From assembly GCA_963739375.1 (NCBI GenBank), contig CAVUAF010000018.1:186001-250000 (forward strand): a stretch of 64,000 nucleotides of DNA, read 5' to 3'. This document shows positions 26,819-35,947 of this stretch, piece by piece; positions within the stretch are counted from its first letter, which is position 1; every line of letters begins with the position of its first letter. The translations under genes and the position numbers were made by a program. The notes beneath the pieces were generated by a model, which saw only the letters and a program-made list of their open reading frames with translations, made no database searches and was not told the DNA's origin. The stretch comes from CAVUAF01 sp963739375 (GTDB lineage Bacteria > Acidobacteriota > Terriglobia > Terriglobales > Acidobacteriaceae).

Positions 26819-29191
26819 ATGAAATCAATCTCGTGTTACGCCCTTCTTCTGCTGCTCGTTGCCGCATCCAGCGCATGGCCGCAGGCGCCGTCACCCCAAC
26901 CCGTACCGCCGCAGCCGGCGACGGCAGCCCCAGCGTCGCAGGCGGTTCCGGCAGCCACGCCGCCGGCGCCCGCGCCGCAACCCGTCCCGCGCGACGACCT
27001 GGGAATCATTCCCCGGCCGCGGCAGGTGGAGAAGCACTCCGGCTCGTTCGCGGTGAGTGCCACCACCCGCATCGTGGTGCGCGCGGCGGAAGATCGGCTG
27101 GCGGGCGACGCCATTGCCGACGAAATTGAGCGGGCCACCGGGAAACGGCCGCGCGTTGCTGTCGGTAGCGCGACGCCGGCGGGCACGATTTACCTTACGC
27201 GGCTCGACGACCGCGCCGCTGCCAGCCTGGCCGCGGGTGTGCCGCAGGAGCAGAATTTCAAGGACGAGGGCTACGTTCTCGACGTAGAGAGCGCCCGCAT
27301 CGTCATCGCGGCGCCGACGGCCGCCGGGGCGTTCTACGGCGCGCAGACGCTGCGGCAGCTGATCCGGCCGGCGGCGAACCAGGCGTTCGCGGTGCCGGCG
27401 CTGCGCATCGTGGACTGGCCGGCGATGCGGTGGCGCGGGCTGCACGACGACATCAGCCGCGGCCCCATCCCCACGCTCGACACCATCAAGCAGCAGATCC
27501 GGACGCTGGCTGAGTACAAGTACAACCTCTACGCGCTCTACATCGAGCACGTGTACGACTACCAGGCGCAGCCCATCGTGGCGCCGCGGGAAGGCGCGCT
27601 GAACGCCGCCGAGGTGAAGGAGATCGTCGCCTATGCCGCGCGCTACTACATCACCGTGCTGCCCGAGCAGCAGGCCTTCGGCCACCTGCACCACCTGCTG
27701 AAGTACGAGCTCTACCAGGACGTGGCGGAGACGCCGCACGGCCACGTGCTGACGCCCACCAACCCCAAGTCGTACGAGCTGATCAAGAGCCTCTACGACG
27801 AGCTGGTGCCGCAGTTCCCGGGGCCGTTCTTCCACATCGGTTCCGACGAAACGTTCGAGCTGGGCCAGGGGCAGACGCGCGACCGCGCGCAGCAGGTCGG
27901 CCTCGGCCGCGTGTACCTGGAGCACCTGCTGAAGGTCTACGAGCTGATGAAGCCGTACAAGAAGCGGCTGATGTTCTGGGGCGACATCGCGCAGCGTTAC
28001 CCGGAACTGCTCGGCATCCTGCCCAAAGACATGATCGCGGTGGCGTGGGAATACGATGCGAACCCCGACTTCACCAGCAAGATCAAACCGTTCAAGGACG
28101 CGGGACTCGACGTCTTCATCGCCCCCGGCTCGAACAGCTGGTACCACCTGTGGCCGAATTTCAACGTCGCCTTCGTCAACGTGCGGAACTTCGTGCGCGA
28201 CGGGCAGCGCCTGGGCGCCATCGGGATGCTCAACACCACCTGGGACGACGATGGTGAGACCCTCTTCGGCATGACCTGGCCGTTCGTGGTCTTCGGCGGC
28301 GACTGCTCGTGGCAGCAGGGCGAGTGCTCCATCGAGCGCTTTGCCGACGCCTACGACTGGGCCTTCTATCGCAATTCCGATCACACTTTCCGCGATATCA
28401 TCAATGCCCTGAACCACACCCACACGCTGATGACCGGCGTGTTCGCGGGCGCGGCGGCCAACGACCAGTTCTGGCTCGACCCCTTCACGCCCAACGGCGC
28501 GCGCTTCGTGGCCCGCTCGTTTCCGGTGATGCACGACCTGCGGCTCGACGCCGAGCATGCGCTGGAATCGCTGCTGCGGAACGCCGCCAAGGCGCGTCTG
28601 CACGCCGACACGCTGCCTTACATGCAGCTCGCCGCCATGCGCCTCGACCTGCTCGGCATGAAGGTGCAGTTCGCGCGCGAGATCACCAACTACTATGGGG
28701 ACGCTTACCAGAACCAGGCGGACCAGGCGCGCGTGCGCCGGGCCATGTCGGAGATCAGCTCCACCAACGGCCGCCTCCAGGACCTGCGCGACGCCACCGA
28801 ACGCACGCGGGTCTTCTATGAAGAGCTGTGGCTCAAGGAGAACCGCCCCTACTGGTTGCGTAATGTGCTGGTGCGCTATGACGAACTGGCCGGGCTTTAC
28901 CAGCGCAAGATTGAGGCCGTGAAAGCGTCGTTCGATGGCTACCGCGTCAGCGGCTCGCTGACGCCGCCCGATCAGCTGGGATTCTTCCCGGCGCCGCTGA
29001 TCCCGCCGCCTCCGGGAACGCTGCGGCCCGGTGCGCCCGGCGCACCGCCGGCGGCCGGGCAACAACCCGCGCCGGGGCAGCCGCCAGGAACCACGCCGCA
29101 GCCCGGCGCGACCACGCCGCCGGCCACGCCACCCCCGGGAACACCGCCCGTGGCGCCGCCGCAGCCAGCGCCGCAGAAGCCACCGCAATGA
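26819..29191 (+). CDS. Secreted GH20 beta-N-acetylhexosaminidase
   Basis: Removes terminal GlcNAc/GalNAc from chitin, peptidoglycan fragments or glycans. 790 residues from ATG 26819; signal peptide MKSISCYALLLLLVAASSAW, then a Pro/Ala linker to about 57. GH20b domain begins LGIIPRPRQVEK. Catalytic barrel: RWRGLHDDISRGP near 205, YNLYALYIEHVYDYQ near 237, GHLHH near 285, and the catalytic Asp-Glu in FHIGSDETFELGQG near 339-346; Trp-rich WDDDGETLFGMTWP near 478. The C terminus is about 60 residues of Pro/Gly/Ala repeats ending APQKPPQ. It faces the MFS/SIS/ROK operon across a short promoter region. Confidence 0.93.
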   Translation: MKSISCYALLLLLVAASSAWPQAPSPQPVPPQPATAAPASQAVPAATPPAPAPQPVPRDDLGIIPRPRQVEKHSGSFAVSATTRIVVRAAEDRLAGDAIADEIERATGKRPRVAVGSATPAGTIYLTRLDDRAAASLAAGVPQEQNFKDEGYVLDVESARIVIAAPTAAGAFYGAQTLRQLIRPAANQAFAVPALRIVDWPAMRWRGLHDDISRGPIPTLDTIKQQIRTLAEYKYNLYALYIEHVYDYQAQPIVAPREGALNAAEVKEIVAYAARYYITVLPEQQAFGHLHHLLKYELYQDVAETPHGHVLTPTNPKSYELIKSLYDELVPQFPGPFFHIGSDETFELGQGQTRDRAQQVGLGRVYLEHLLKVYELMKPYKKRLMFWGDIAQRYPELLGILPKDMIAVAWEYDANPDFTSKIKPFKDAGLDVFIAPGSNSWYHLWPNFNVAFVNVRNFVRDGQRLGAIGMLNTTWDDDGETLFGMTWPFVVFGGDCSWQQGECSIERFADAYDWAFYRNSDHTFRDIINALNHTHTLMTGVFAGAAANDQFWLDPFTPNGARFVARSFPVMHDLRLDAEHALESLLRNAAKARLHADTLPYMQLAAMRLDLLGMKVQFAREITNYYGDAYQNQADQARVRRAMSEISSTNGRLQDLRDATERTRVFYEELWLKENRPYWLRNVLVRYDELAGLYQRKIEAVKASFDGYRVSGSLTPPDQLGFFPAPLIPPPPGTLRPGAPGAPPAAGQQPAPGQPPGTTPQPGATTPPATPPPGTPPVAPPQPAPQKPPQ

Positions 29192-29247
29192 GCCTGGAGC
29201 ACGAAGCCACGGACACGCGCAGGATTGAGTCATGGAGTCATCGGGCC

Positions 29248-31545
29248 ATGGCCACATGGAAACCCAAGCGCTTGGCGACGTTGATGGCGGTCCTGGCCGC
29301 GCTGGTCCTGGTCCCCTCCGACGCGCCCCGCGCCGCAGCGCGGCAGCCCAGCGCCGCGCCGGTGGAAGCGTTCTTTCCCGTCGGCGTGTGGTACAGCGGG
29401 GGCAAGGCGCGCGCCCCCATGCTGGAGCGCCTCGACGCCGGCAGCGAGCAGCGCTGGAGCAAGGACCTCGACGCCATCAAGGGCGTGGGGTTCAATACCG
29501 TCAAGACCTGGGTGGACTGGGCGACGGCGGAGCCGCGTCCCGGCGAGTTCCACTTCGAGAACCTCGACCTGCTGTTGAAGCTCGCCGAGCAGCGCGGGCT
29601 GCGCGTGGTGGTGCAGCTGTATCTCGACTCGGCGCCCGATTGGGTCGGGGAGCGTTTTCCCGACGCGCGCTTCGTGGACCGCAGCGGCGCGGTGATCGAG
29701 TCGCAGGCCGCGCCCGGCTTCTGCATTGACCATCCCGGGGTGCGCAGCGCGATCGTGAAATTCCTCGGCGAGGTGTCGCGCCGCGCCAACCGCTTTACCG
29801 CGCTGTATGCCTGGGACGTGTGGAGCGAGCCGCACGTCATCAACTGGGCGGAGTTCCCGTTCCTCACCAATCCCGAGTTCTGCTTCTGTCCCAACTCGCA
29901 GCGCCGCTTCCGCGAGTGGCTGCAGCAGAAATACGGCACGCTCGACGCCCTCAACGCCGCCTGGTATCGCCACTTCGAGACCTGGCAGCAGGTTGCGCCG
30001 CCGCGCAGTTCCACCATCCTCAGCTACACCGACTACCTCGACTGGCGCGCCTTCATCGACGACAAGCTGCAAGGGGACCTGAAGACGCGGGTGGACGCCA
30101 TCCGCAGCGCCGACCCGCAGCATTTCATCACCAGCCACGCCGCCGTGCCCGCCATGTTCACCTCGCCGACCGACGGCTATGGCGATCCCGACGACTGGAA
30201 GATGGCGGCGGTCGCCGATTTCTACGGCACGTCGATTTATCCCCGGCACTCGCAGTCCACGCGGCCGTGGCCCTGGCAGCAGCTGGCCGCGGCGCTCGAC
30301 TTCGAGCGCTCGGTGGGGCGCAGCTTCGGCAAAGGCTTCTGGATCGGCGAGCTCCAGGCCGGGCAGGGCGTGACCGGGATGCGCATCGCCGACCCGGTGC
30401 GCGGCGACGACCTGCGCTACTGGATGTGGAAGGTGGTCGCACACGGCGCGCGGCAGATCGCGATTTACGCCTGGTACCCGATGAGTTCGGGCTTCGAATC
30501 CAACGGCTACGGCCTCATCAACCTCGACGGCACCCTCACCGAGCGCGCGCAGGCCGCGGGCGAGGTGGCCAAGCTGATGCAGCGCGAAGGCGCGTCGCTC
30601 CTCAGCGCGCGGCCGGCGCCGGCGCCGGTGGCGGTGCTGTTCAACCGCCTGTCGTACATGGTCGGGGGCGCGCAGCCGTCGCTCTCGCGCCTCGGCAACG
30701 CAACGCGCGACTCGCTCCTCGGGCTGCACCGCGCGTTCCTGGAAGAGCAGATCCCGCTAGACTTCGTGCACCCGCAAGACGCGACGGGCGACCGCCTGGG
30801 GCAATACAAGATTCTGTTCCTGCCGTATCCGGTGATGCTCTCGCGCCCGGTGGCGGAGGCGATCACACGCTACGTCCACAACGGTGGCACCGTGGTGGCG
30901 GAAGCGCGCCTCGCCTGGAACGACGAGCGCGGCTTCTCCAGCGACGTTGTCCCCGGGTTCAACCTGGCGGAGGTTTTCGGGGTACGGGAAAAAGAGATCC
31001 GCAACGCCGAACGCCCGCTAATGAAGACGGAAGCGGCGCCGGAGTTGCCGGGCATTGCCGCCGGTTCCGAGGTCCCGGCAGAAGCGTTTGAAGAGGAACT
31101 CGAGCCGGCGCCGGGGACACGGGTGCTGGCGCGCTGGCCGAACGGCGGCGCGGCGGCGACTGCCCACGATTACGGGAAGGGAAGAGCGATCCTGGTCGGC
31201 TCCTTCGCGGCAGTGTCGTATCAGCGCCACCCCGAGCAGGCGGCGACGCGGCAGTTCCTGGTGGCGCTGGCGCGGGCGGCGGGAGTGACGCGTGATGTGG
31301 AAGTCGCCGGCGAAGGCAGCAAGGACGTCGAAGTGCGCAGATTGTTCGGCCCAAACGAGCAGTTCGTTTTTGCATTCAATCACAGCGACAAACCTGCCGA
31401 CGCCGACATCGCGCTGCAACCGAACGCCGCCCGAGCGTTCGACTTGATGTCCGGGCGCGCCGTGCCGCTGCGGCAGACTGGACGCTCTACGTTCTTAAAC
31501 AAGCAGCTCGCGCCGGGCGAGGTTTGGGTGGTGAAGCTGGAGTAG
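29248..31545 (+). CDS. GH42-like beta-galactosidase
   Basis: 765 residues from ATG 29248, chosen for its signal peptide (KRLATLMAVLAALVLVP); another ATG at 29188 overlaps the GH20 stop (ATGA) and would add 20 charged residues. GH42 pattern: FNTVKTWVDWATAEPRPGEFHFE in parts near 70, acid/base Glu in YAWDVWSEPH near 193, nucleophile Glu in FWIGELQAG near 367. A beta-galactosidase trimerisation-like domain follows (ILFLPYPVMLSRPVAEAITRYV in parts), then a C-terminal beta domain. Export of a GH42 enzyme is unusual, as most are cytoplasmic. It is probably co-transcribed with the GH20 gene. Confidence 0.88.
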   Translation: MATWKPKRLATLMAVLAALVLVPSDAPRAAARQPSAAPVEAFFPVGVWYSGGKARAPMLERLDAGSEQRWSKDLDAIKGVGFNTVKTWVDWATAEPRPGEFHFENLDLLLKLAEQRGLRVVVQLYLDSAPDWVGERFPDARFVDRSGAVIESQAAPGFCIDHPGVRSAIVKFLGEVSRRANRFTALYAWDVWSEPHVINWAEFPFLTNPEFCFCPNSQRRFREWLQQKYGTLDALNAAWYRHFETWQQVAPPRSSTILSYTDYLDWRAFIDDKLQGDLKTRVDAIRSADPQHFITSHAAVPAMFTSPTDGYGDPDDWKMAAVADFYGTSIYPRHSQSTRPWPWQQLAAALDFERSVGRSFGKGFWIGELQAGQGVTGMRIADPVRGDDLRYWMWKVVAHGARQIAIYAWYPMSSGFESNGYGLINLDGTLTERAQAAGEVAKLMQREGASLLSARPAPAPVAVLFNRLSYMVGGAQPSLSRLGNATRDSLLGLHRAFLEEQIPLDFVHPQDATGDRLGQYKILFLPYPVMLSRPVAEAITRYVHNGGTVVAEARLAWNDERGFSSDVVPGFNLAEVFGVREKEIRNAERPLMKTEAAPELPGIAAGSEVPAEAFEEELEPAPGTRVLARWPNGGAAATAHDYGKGRAILVGSFAAVSYQRHPEQAATRQFLVALARAAGVTRDVEVAGEGSKDVEVRRLFGPNEQFVFAFNHSDKPADADIALQPNAARAFDLMSGRAVPLRQTGRSTFLNKQLAPGEVWVVKLE

Positions 31546-31548
31546 TGT

Positions 31549-31590
31549 CGTCCCGCTGCGCGGGACGGCGCGGACGAGGGCGTCCACGCC
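31549..31590. repeat. REP-like double hairpin
   Basis: CGTCCCGC-TGC-GCGGGACG (31549-31567) is followed at once by GGCGcGGACG-AGGG-CGTCCaCGCC (31567-31590). It begins 4 nt after the stop of the GH42-like gene and has the same two-hairpin layout as the 48-bp elements, with different sequence. Confidence 0.8.
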
Positions 31591-31613
31591 ACGTATGCAA
31601 TGAGCAGTTAAGA

Positions 31614-32609
31614 ATGCCTGAACCCCTGATTCTCGGCGTGGACATCGGCGGCACGAAGGTGGCGGCCGGGCTGGTGGACGCGCGCGGGCAGATCGTCACC
31701 CGCACGCGGCGCCCGATGGTGGCGCACAAGAGCGCCGAGGATGGCCTCGCCGCGGTGTTGCGTACCGTGGAAGCCGTGCTGGCTTCCGACGCGGCGCGCG
31801 CGGCCAGCGTCGGCGCCATCGGGATCAGCACGCCAGGCTACGTCGATCCGCACCACGGGACGGTCATTCGCGCTACCAATCTGCCTTGCTGGCAAGGATT
31901 TCCCCTGGCGGAGCGCATCGCAACCGCAACCCGGCTCCCGGTCCGCCTCGACAATGACGGCAACGCCGCTGCCCTCGCCGAAGCCGCGTGGGGCGCGGGC
32001 GCGGGCTACGCGTCCGTGTTCTACGTGACGCTGGGGACGGGGATCGGCTCGGGCTTCGTGGTCCATGGCCGCGTGCACCATGGGCGCACCGGCGCGGCCG
32101 GCGAGGGCGGCCACATGACCATCGACCTGCGCGGCCCCCGCTGTCTCTGCGGGAAGCGCGGCTGCATCGAGATGTACGCTGCCGGGCCGGCGATTGCAGC
32201 ACGGGCGCAGCAGAAACTGCTGAAGTCGGGCGCGGCGCGGCGCGGCGGCCGGTCGCACACGAAGATGCTCTTACTGGCCGGCGGCGACGTGCACGCCGTC
32301 ACGGCTGAGATCGTCGGCAAGGCGGCGCTGGAAGGCGACGCCCTTGCCGGGGAAGTGCTGCGCGAGGTCGCCGATTACTTCGCCGTCTGGCTGGGTGGAA
32401 TCATTGATCTGCTGGAGCCGCACGTGATCGTGGTGGGCGGCGGACTGGGCCACCTGATAGCCAACTTTTTCGAGCATATTCGCGAGCAGCTGGCGACCTG
32501 GTCCATCAATCCGCGCTCGGCGGAAATCCCCATCGTCAGCGCCATGTACGGCGCGGTCTCGGGGATCGCGGGAGCGGCAGCACTGTGCCTGGAGAGCGAT
32601 AAGCAATAA
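31614..32609 (+). CDS. ROK family sugar kinase (glucokinase/GlcNAc kinase type)
   Basis: 331 residues from ATG 31614. ATP site LGVDIGGTKVAAGLV at 6-20; catalytic Asp in RLDNDGNAAALAEAAWG near 108; VTLGTGIGSGFV near 134; GAAGEGGHMTID near 158; the full zinc signature CLCGKRGCIE near 174; adenosine segment VIVVGGGLG near 272. This is a complete kinase of the ROK family. Glucose, mannose or N-acetylglucosamine are the usual substrates; linkage to GH20 and GH42-like enzymes favours an exo-glycosidase product. The TAA stop lies at the start of a short-period repeat. Confidence 0.92.
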   Translation: MPEPLILGVDIGGTKVAAGLVDARGQIVTRTRRPMVAHKSAEDGLAAVLRTVEAVLASDAARAASVGAIGISTPGYVDPHHGTVIRATNLPCWQGFPLAERIATATRLPVRLDNDGNAAALAEAAWGAGAGYASVFYVTLGTGIGSGFVVHGRVHHGRTGAAGEGGHMTIDLRGPRCLCGKRGCIEMYAAGPAIAARAQQKLLKSGAARRGGRSHTKMLLLAGGDVHAVTAEIVGKAALEGDALAGEVLREVADYFAVWLGGIIDLLEPHVIVVGGGLGHLIANFFEHIREQLATWSINPRSAEIPIVSAMYGAVSGIAGAAALCLESDKQ

Positions 32610-32645
32610 GCAAGTAGCCAGAAGCAGGCAGCAAGAAGCAGGCTG
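32596..32645. repeat. AAGCA-type short repeat
   Basis: Period-7 to 8 units (GATAAGCAATAAGCAAGTAGCCAGAAGCAGGCAGCAAGAAGCAGG) begin in the last codons of the ROK gene, include its TAA stop and end at the convergent phosphatase gene. Confidence 0.75.
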
Positions 32646-34817
32646 TTAGCGGGCCCGCGCCAGCACCAGGGTGATGTCGTCGGGCTGTTCGGCGCCGCCG
32701 ATCCAGTCGCGCACGGCGGTGATGACTTCTTCCGAGATGCGTTCCAGCGGCAGGTGCTGGTTTTCGCGGACCAGCTCCAGCAGCCGCTGCTCGCCGTATT
32801 CGCCAAACTCATTCTCCGGCTCGGTCACGCCATCGCTAAAGGAAATGAAGAGGTCGCCGGGGCGCAGCGACACCGAGGCCTGCTCGAAGCTCAAGCCGTC
32901 GAAGAGTCCCACCACCATCCCGCCGACCGTCAGGCGCTGCACGCTGCCGTCGGGACTGAGGATGATGGGCGGCAAGTGGCCGCCGTTGGCATAGGTCAGG
33001 GTGCGCGACAAGCCGTCGTAGGTGCCGAGAAAGAGCGTGGCGTATTTTTCCTCGGGCGTGCTGTGGAAGAGCTGCCGGTTGAGGAGCGCCAGCAGTTCGG
33101 ACGGGGCCACGCTGACCGCGTCGCCGCGCGGCTCAGGCTCGCCGACTCCAAAGGAGCGCGGTGCGCCCACCGCCGCCACCAGCGTCGCCTCCTGCGCTTC
33201 CGCCGAGCGGTCCATGGTGTAGGCGCGGACGGCGGAGTGGATGGTGGCCATCAGCAGGGCCGCGGAAATCCCCTTGCCGCTGACGTCGCCGACCGCGATT
33301 CCCAGCTTCTCCTGTCCCAGGGCGAGGAAGTCGTAGTAGTCGCCGCTGACGGTGCGCGCCGGGCGGCAGACGCCGTGCACCTCCAGCGTTTCCAGGCTGC
33401 GCACGTGGTGCGGGAAGAGCTGTTCCTGCACCTCCTGGGCGATGGCCAACTCGTTCTCGATGCGCTGTTTTTCCTGCTGCTCGGCCAAGAGCCGCTCCAG
33501 CGACGCGGTCATGGAATTGAACGAAGTCTCGAGCGTCGCCAACTGGTCGCGCGAGCGTACGGTGATGCGATGGCGGAGCTGGCCGCGGTTGACGTGCTCG
33601 GTGGCGTCGTAGAGTTGCGCCACCGACCGGGTGATGCTGCGCGTCAGCCGCGCCGCGATGATGAGCGCCAGCAACTCGATCACGGCGAAGAAGATGGCGA
33701 TGAAGGTGAGGGCGTAGAGGACCGCGCCGCTGATCTCACCGAGCGTGAGGAAGAGGCGTGCGTAGAGCAGCGAGGGCCGGGTAGTGACTGCGAGGGCCAC
33801 GGAGTGCTCCACGCCGTCGTTCCAGTTGGTGACGGCAAAGGGGGTGCCGAAGAAAAGCTCGAGATCGAAGCGTTGCGCCGGCGGCGACAGAGTCCCGCCG
33901 GAGATACGCGATGCCGTGCCGGCCGTGGCCACCCGCTGGCCGTTCACCGTGACCGCGGGCGGTTGTTGGGGGCCGGTATGGAAGACCAACCCCCCTTGGT
34001 TGTTCGGACTGCTCTGGGTTTGGCTCTGCTCCCCCTCGGTGTACAGGGTGATGACGCCGAGATTCGCCGCCAGCCGCTGTAACAACTGGCCGAGGGGCAC
34101 GCCGGCGATGACGGTCAGGGTGTCACCGCGCACTGGGACGCGCCGCACGGCCCGCAGCCAGTGGCTGCCGTCGGCTTCGAACACGGCGCCGCGGAAACTC
34201 TCCTTCAGCCATGCCGGGTTGCCGGCGTGGCTGCCGCTAGCCCCCGCAACGTCCAGCGACTCGCCGCGATACCACACGGTGAGGGTCTCGGGCAGGGCCG
34301 GTCTACGCGCGGCGCTGTGCAAGGAGTCACCCACCTGGCGGAGCGAAACGCCCCGCTCCAGCGCGGCGGCGATCTCGCTGGTGAGCGCGGTGGTCTGAGT
34401 GTCGAGTTGCATGAGTTCGGCCTGCACGTCGCCGGTGGCCACGAAGGTCGCGAACTGTCCGGCCAGCAGGTAGCCGGCGCCGGCGGCCATGGCGACCAGC
34501 AGCAGGACCGGAATGACTCCGACGAACACGTAGGTGACGATGAGGCGGTTGCGCAGGCGCCACATCAGCTTCTGCCGCGCCCAGCGTGCCGCCAGCAGCA
34601 GGACGCCTGCCGCCACCACGAAGTTCAGAAACGAGACCCAGCCGCTCAGGTAGGAAGTGAGCCCCGTCCACCCCACCACGCGCGCGACGAGCGACGCCAC
34701 CCAGACCACTCCATCCACCAGGAGGATGATGGTGGTGAAACGGGCCAGGCGGCTGCGCGGCCGCAGTCGGCGGGCCCTCAGCCGGACGCGCAATTCGCGG
34801 TAAGTGGGGATTCTCAT
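32646..34817 (-). CDS. Membrane SpoIIE-type PP2C phosphatase with HAMP domain
   Basis: A 723-residue sensor phosphatase from ATG 34817. Three N-terminal hydrophobic helices (IILLVDGVVWVASLVARV, FVVAAGVLLLAARW, YVFVGVIPVLLLVAMAAG), an extracytoplasmic sensor region to about 360, another membrane helix (ALTFIAIFFAVIELLALII), a HAMP linker with ARLTRSITRSVAQLYD near 400, a coiled coil (LLAEQQEKQRIENELAIAQEVQEQL in parts) and a C-terminal SpoIIE domain with SGDYYDFLALG, VGDVSGKGISAALLMA and LFISFSDGVTEPEN holding the metal aspartates. Likely partner: an anti-anti-sigma protein. A TATAAT box lies 24 nt before the start. Confidence 0.93.
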   Translation of the reverse strand: MRIPTYRELRVRLRARRLRPRSRLARFTTIILLVDGVVWVASLVARVVGWTGLTSYLSGWVSFLNFVVAAGVLLLAARWARQKLMWRLRNRLIVTYVFVGVIPVLLLVAMAAGAGYLLAGQFATFVATGDVQAELMQLDTQTTALTSEIAAALERGVSLRQVGDSLHSAARRPALPETLTVWYRGESLDVAGASGSHAGNPAWLKESFRGAVFEADGSHWLRAVRRVPVRGDTLTVIAGVPLGQLLQRLAANLGVITLYTEGEQSQTQSSPNNQGGLVFHTGPQQPPAVTVNGQRVATAGTASRISGGTLSPPAQRFDLELFFGTPFAVTNWNDGVEHSVALAVTTRPSLLYARLFLTLGEISGAVLYALTFIAIFFAVIELLALIIAARLTRSITRSVAQLYDATEHVNRGQLRHRITVRSRDQLATLETSFNSMTASLERLLAEQQEKQRIENELAIAQEVQEQLFPHHVRSLETLEVHGVCRPARTVSGDYYDFLALGQEKLGIAVGDVSGKGISAALLMATIHSAVRAYTMDRSAEAQEATLVAAVGAPRSFGVGEPEPRGDAVSVAPSELLALLNRQLFHSTPEEKYATLFLGTYDGLSRTLTYANGGHLPPIILSPDGSVQRLTVGGMVVGLFDGLSFEQASVSLRPGDLFISFSDGVTEPENEFGEYGEQRLLELVRENQHLPLERISEEVITAVRDWIGGAEQPDDITLVLARAR

Positions 34818-34942
34818 GCCAGTTATTAAGACGCTCTGCCGATTATAAGGTTGGGCCGTCGGGCCGGCGAAGCGGGCCGCGCTGGGCCGCGAGGACTCCA
34901 CCCCCACTAGGGTACGCAGACCGGCGGCGCCGGGTTCACGCG

Positions 34943-35143
34943 TCAGATCTCAGGATAGAAATCGAAAAACGCCTCCACGCTCCCACGCAGTTGCTGCTCG
35001 ATCTCTTCCTTGCTGCCCTCGAGGAGGTGCATGGTGACGTGTGCTTCGCGCCCATTCTTCAGTTTTACCGGCGCTTCCCCGAGTTCCTGGATCTCGTCCG
35101 CCGGCAACAGCCGCATGCCGTAAATCAGAGCCAGCTTGGCCAT
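34943..35143 (-). CDS. Hypothetical 66-residue protein
   Basis: Starts MAKLALIYGMRLLPADE and ends FFDFYPEI. Mixed charged sequence with balanced composition, so probably a real cytosolic protein; no known motif. There is no Shine-Dalgarno; instead a TACAAT box (35155-35150 on the minus strand) ends 6 nt before the ATG, the layout expected for a leaderless mRNA. The divergent gene at 35255 has the same layout. Confidence 0.65.
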   Translation of the reverse strand: MAKLALIYGMRLLPADEIQELGEAPVKLKNGREAHVTMHLLEGSKEEIEQQLRGSVEAFFDFYPEI

Positions 35144-35254
35144 CTCGGGATTGTAAATAGAAAGGCGCTTTCCGCTGTCCGCTTTCCGTGGACCCGCGGG
35201 GCGGAGAGCGGAAACGGAAGGCGGTGGCGTTGCCGCTTCATTTACAATCGCGCG
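35144..35254. promoter_or_regulatory. Divergent promoter pair with identical TTTACAAT boxes
   Basis: TTTACAAT occurs on the plus strand ending at 35248, 6 nt before GTG 35255, and on the minus strand ending at 35150, 6 nt before ATG 35143. Neither start has a Shine-Dalgarno. Both boxes look like -10 elements that would place the transcript start at the start codon. Confidence 0.6.
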
Positions 35255-35914
35255 GTGCGGATCCGGAGAGTGCTGGCGGTCGGGATACTAGGGGCAAGCG
35301 TGGCGGCGGCGCAGCAGGCGGCAATCCCGCAGCCGCCGGTCCACGTCAATGTGCTGAACGTTTGCACGCCTGCGGCCGACGAGCAGAAGGTGCTGGCGAC
35401 GGCGCTGGGCCGCATTCCGGCCACGCCTGCGTTTGCGGCGGACTTCGAGATCACGCGGGGCCGCAGCACTATGCCGGAGGCCCCGGTCTCCAACTGGGTG
35501 CGGATGCGCCGCGAGTTTTCCGGCCCGCAGCCGTTCGTGACCGTGCAGTACTCGTTCAGCGTCGACGCCGCCACCCTCACCGAGACGCTCGTCTTCCGGA
35601 TGCGTGATCCCGCGGACGTAGTGCAGGTCGCGCTCGAAGCCCGCGTGTCCTCGGGCAGCCCCGACGCCGTGCTGGCTACCGACACCCCCGCCGAGCGCGT
35701 CCGCATCGAGCGCATGGGCAAACCGGCGGTGGTCCTGGCGCGCTGCCAGAGTGTCGATCAGGCGGCCTATGAGCCGCTCTTCGCGCAGGCCTCGGGAGTG
35801 ATGTCCCACTATCGTGGCGCGCTGGCCGTACGCCGCACGGTGCCGCCGGAACTTGCCCAGTTAGGGGTCGCAATCAAGACGCCGCCGGCCAAGCCGCCGC
35901 GTTCCCCACGCTGA
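35255..35914 (+). CDS. Hypothetical exported protein
   Basis: 219 residues from GTG 35255 with a signal peptide (VRIRRVLAVGILGASVAAAQQ). Secreted, mixed beta/alpha sequence with a Cys near the N terminus (VLNVCTP) and another later (VLARCQSVD). It ends in a short proline-rich tail (TPPAKPPRSPR). No known domain recognised. The start rests on the signal peptide and on the TACAAT box 6 nt upstream. About 30 nt follow before trxB, so co-transcription is possible. Confidence 0.65.
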   Translation: MRIRRVLAVGILGASVAAAQQAAIPQPPVHVNVLNVCTPAADEQKVLATALGRIPATPAFAADFEITRGRSTMPEAPVSNWVRMRREFSGPQPFVTVQYSFSVDAATLTETLVFRMRDPADVVQVALEARVSSGSPDAVLATDTPAERVRIERMGKPAVVLARCQSVDQAAYEPLFAQASGVMSHYRGALAVRRTVPPELAQLGVAIKTPPAKPPRSPR

Positions 35915-35947
35915 GTCCAATTCGCTCAAGGACCATCTACTCTTCTT

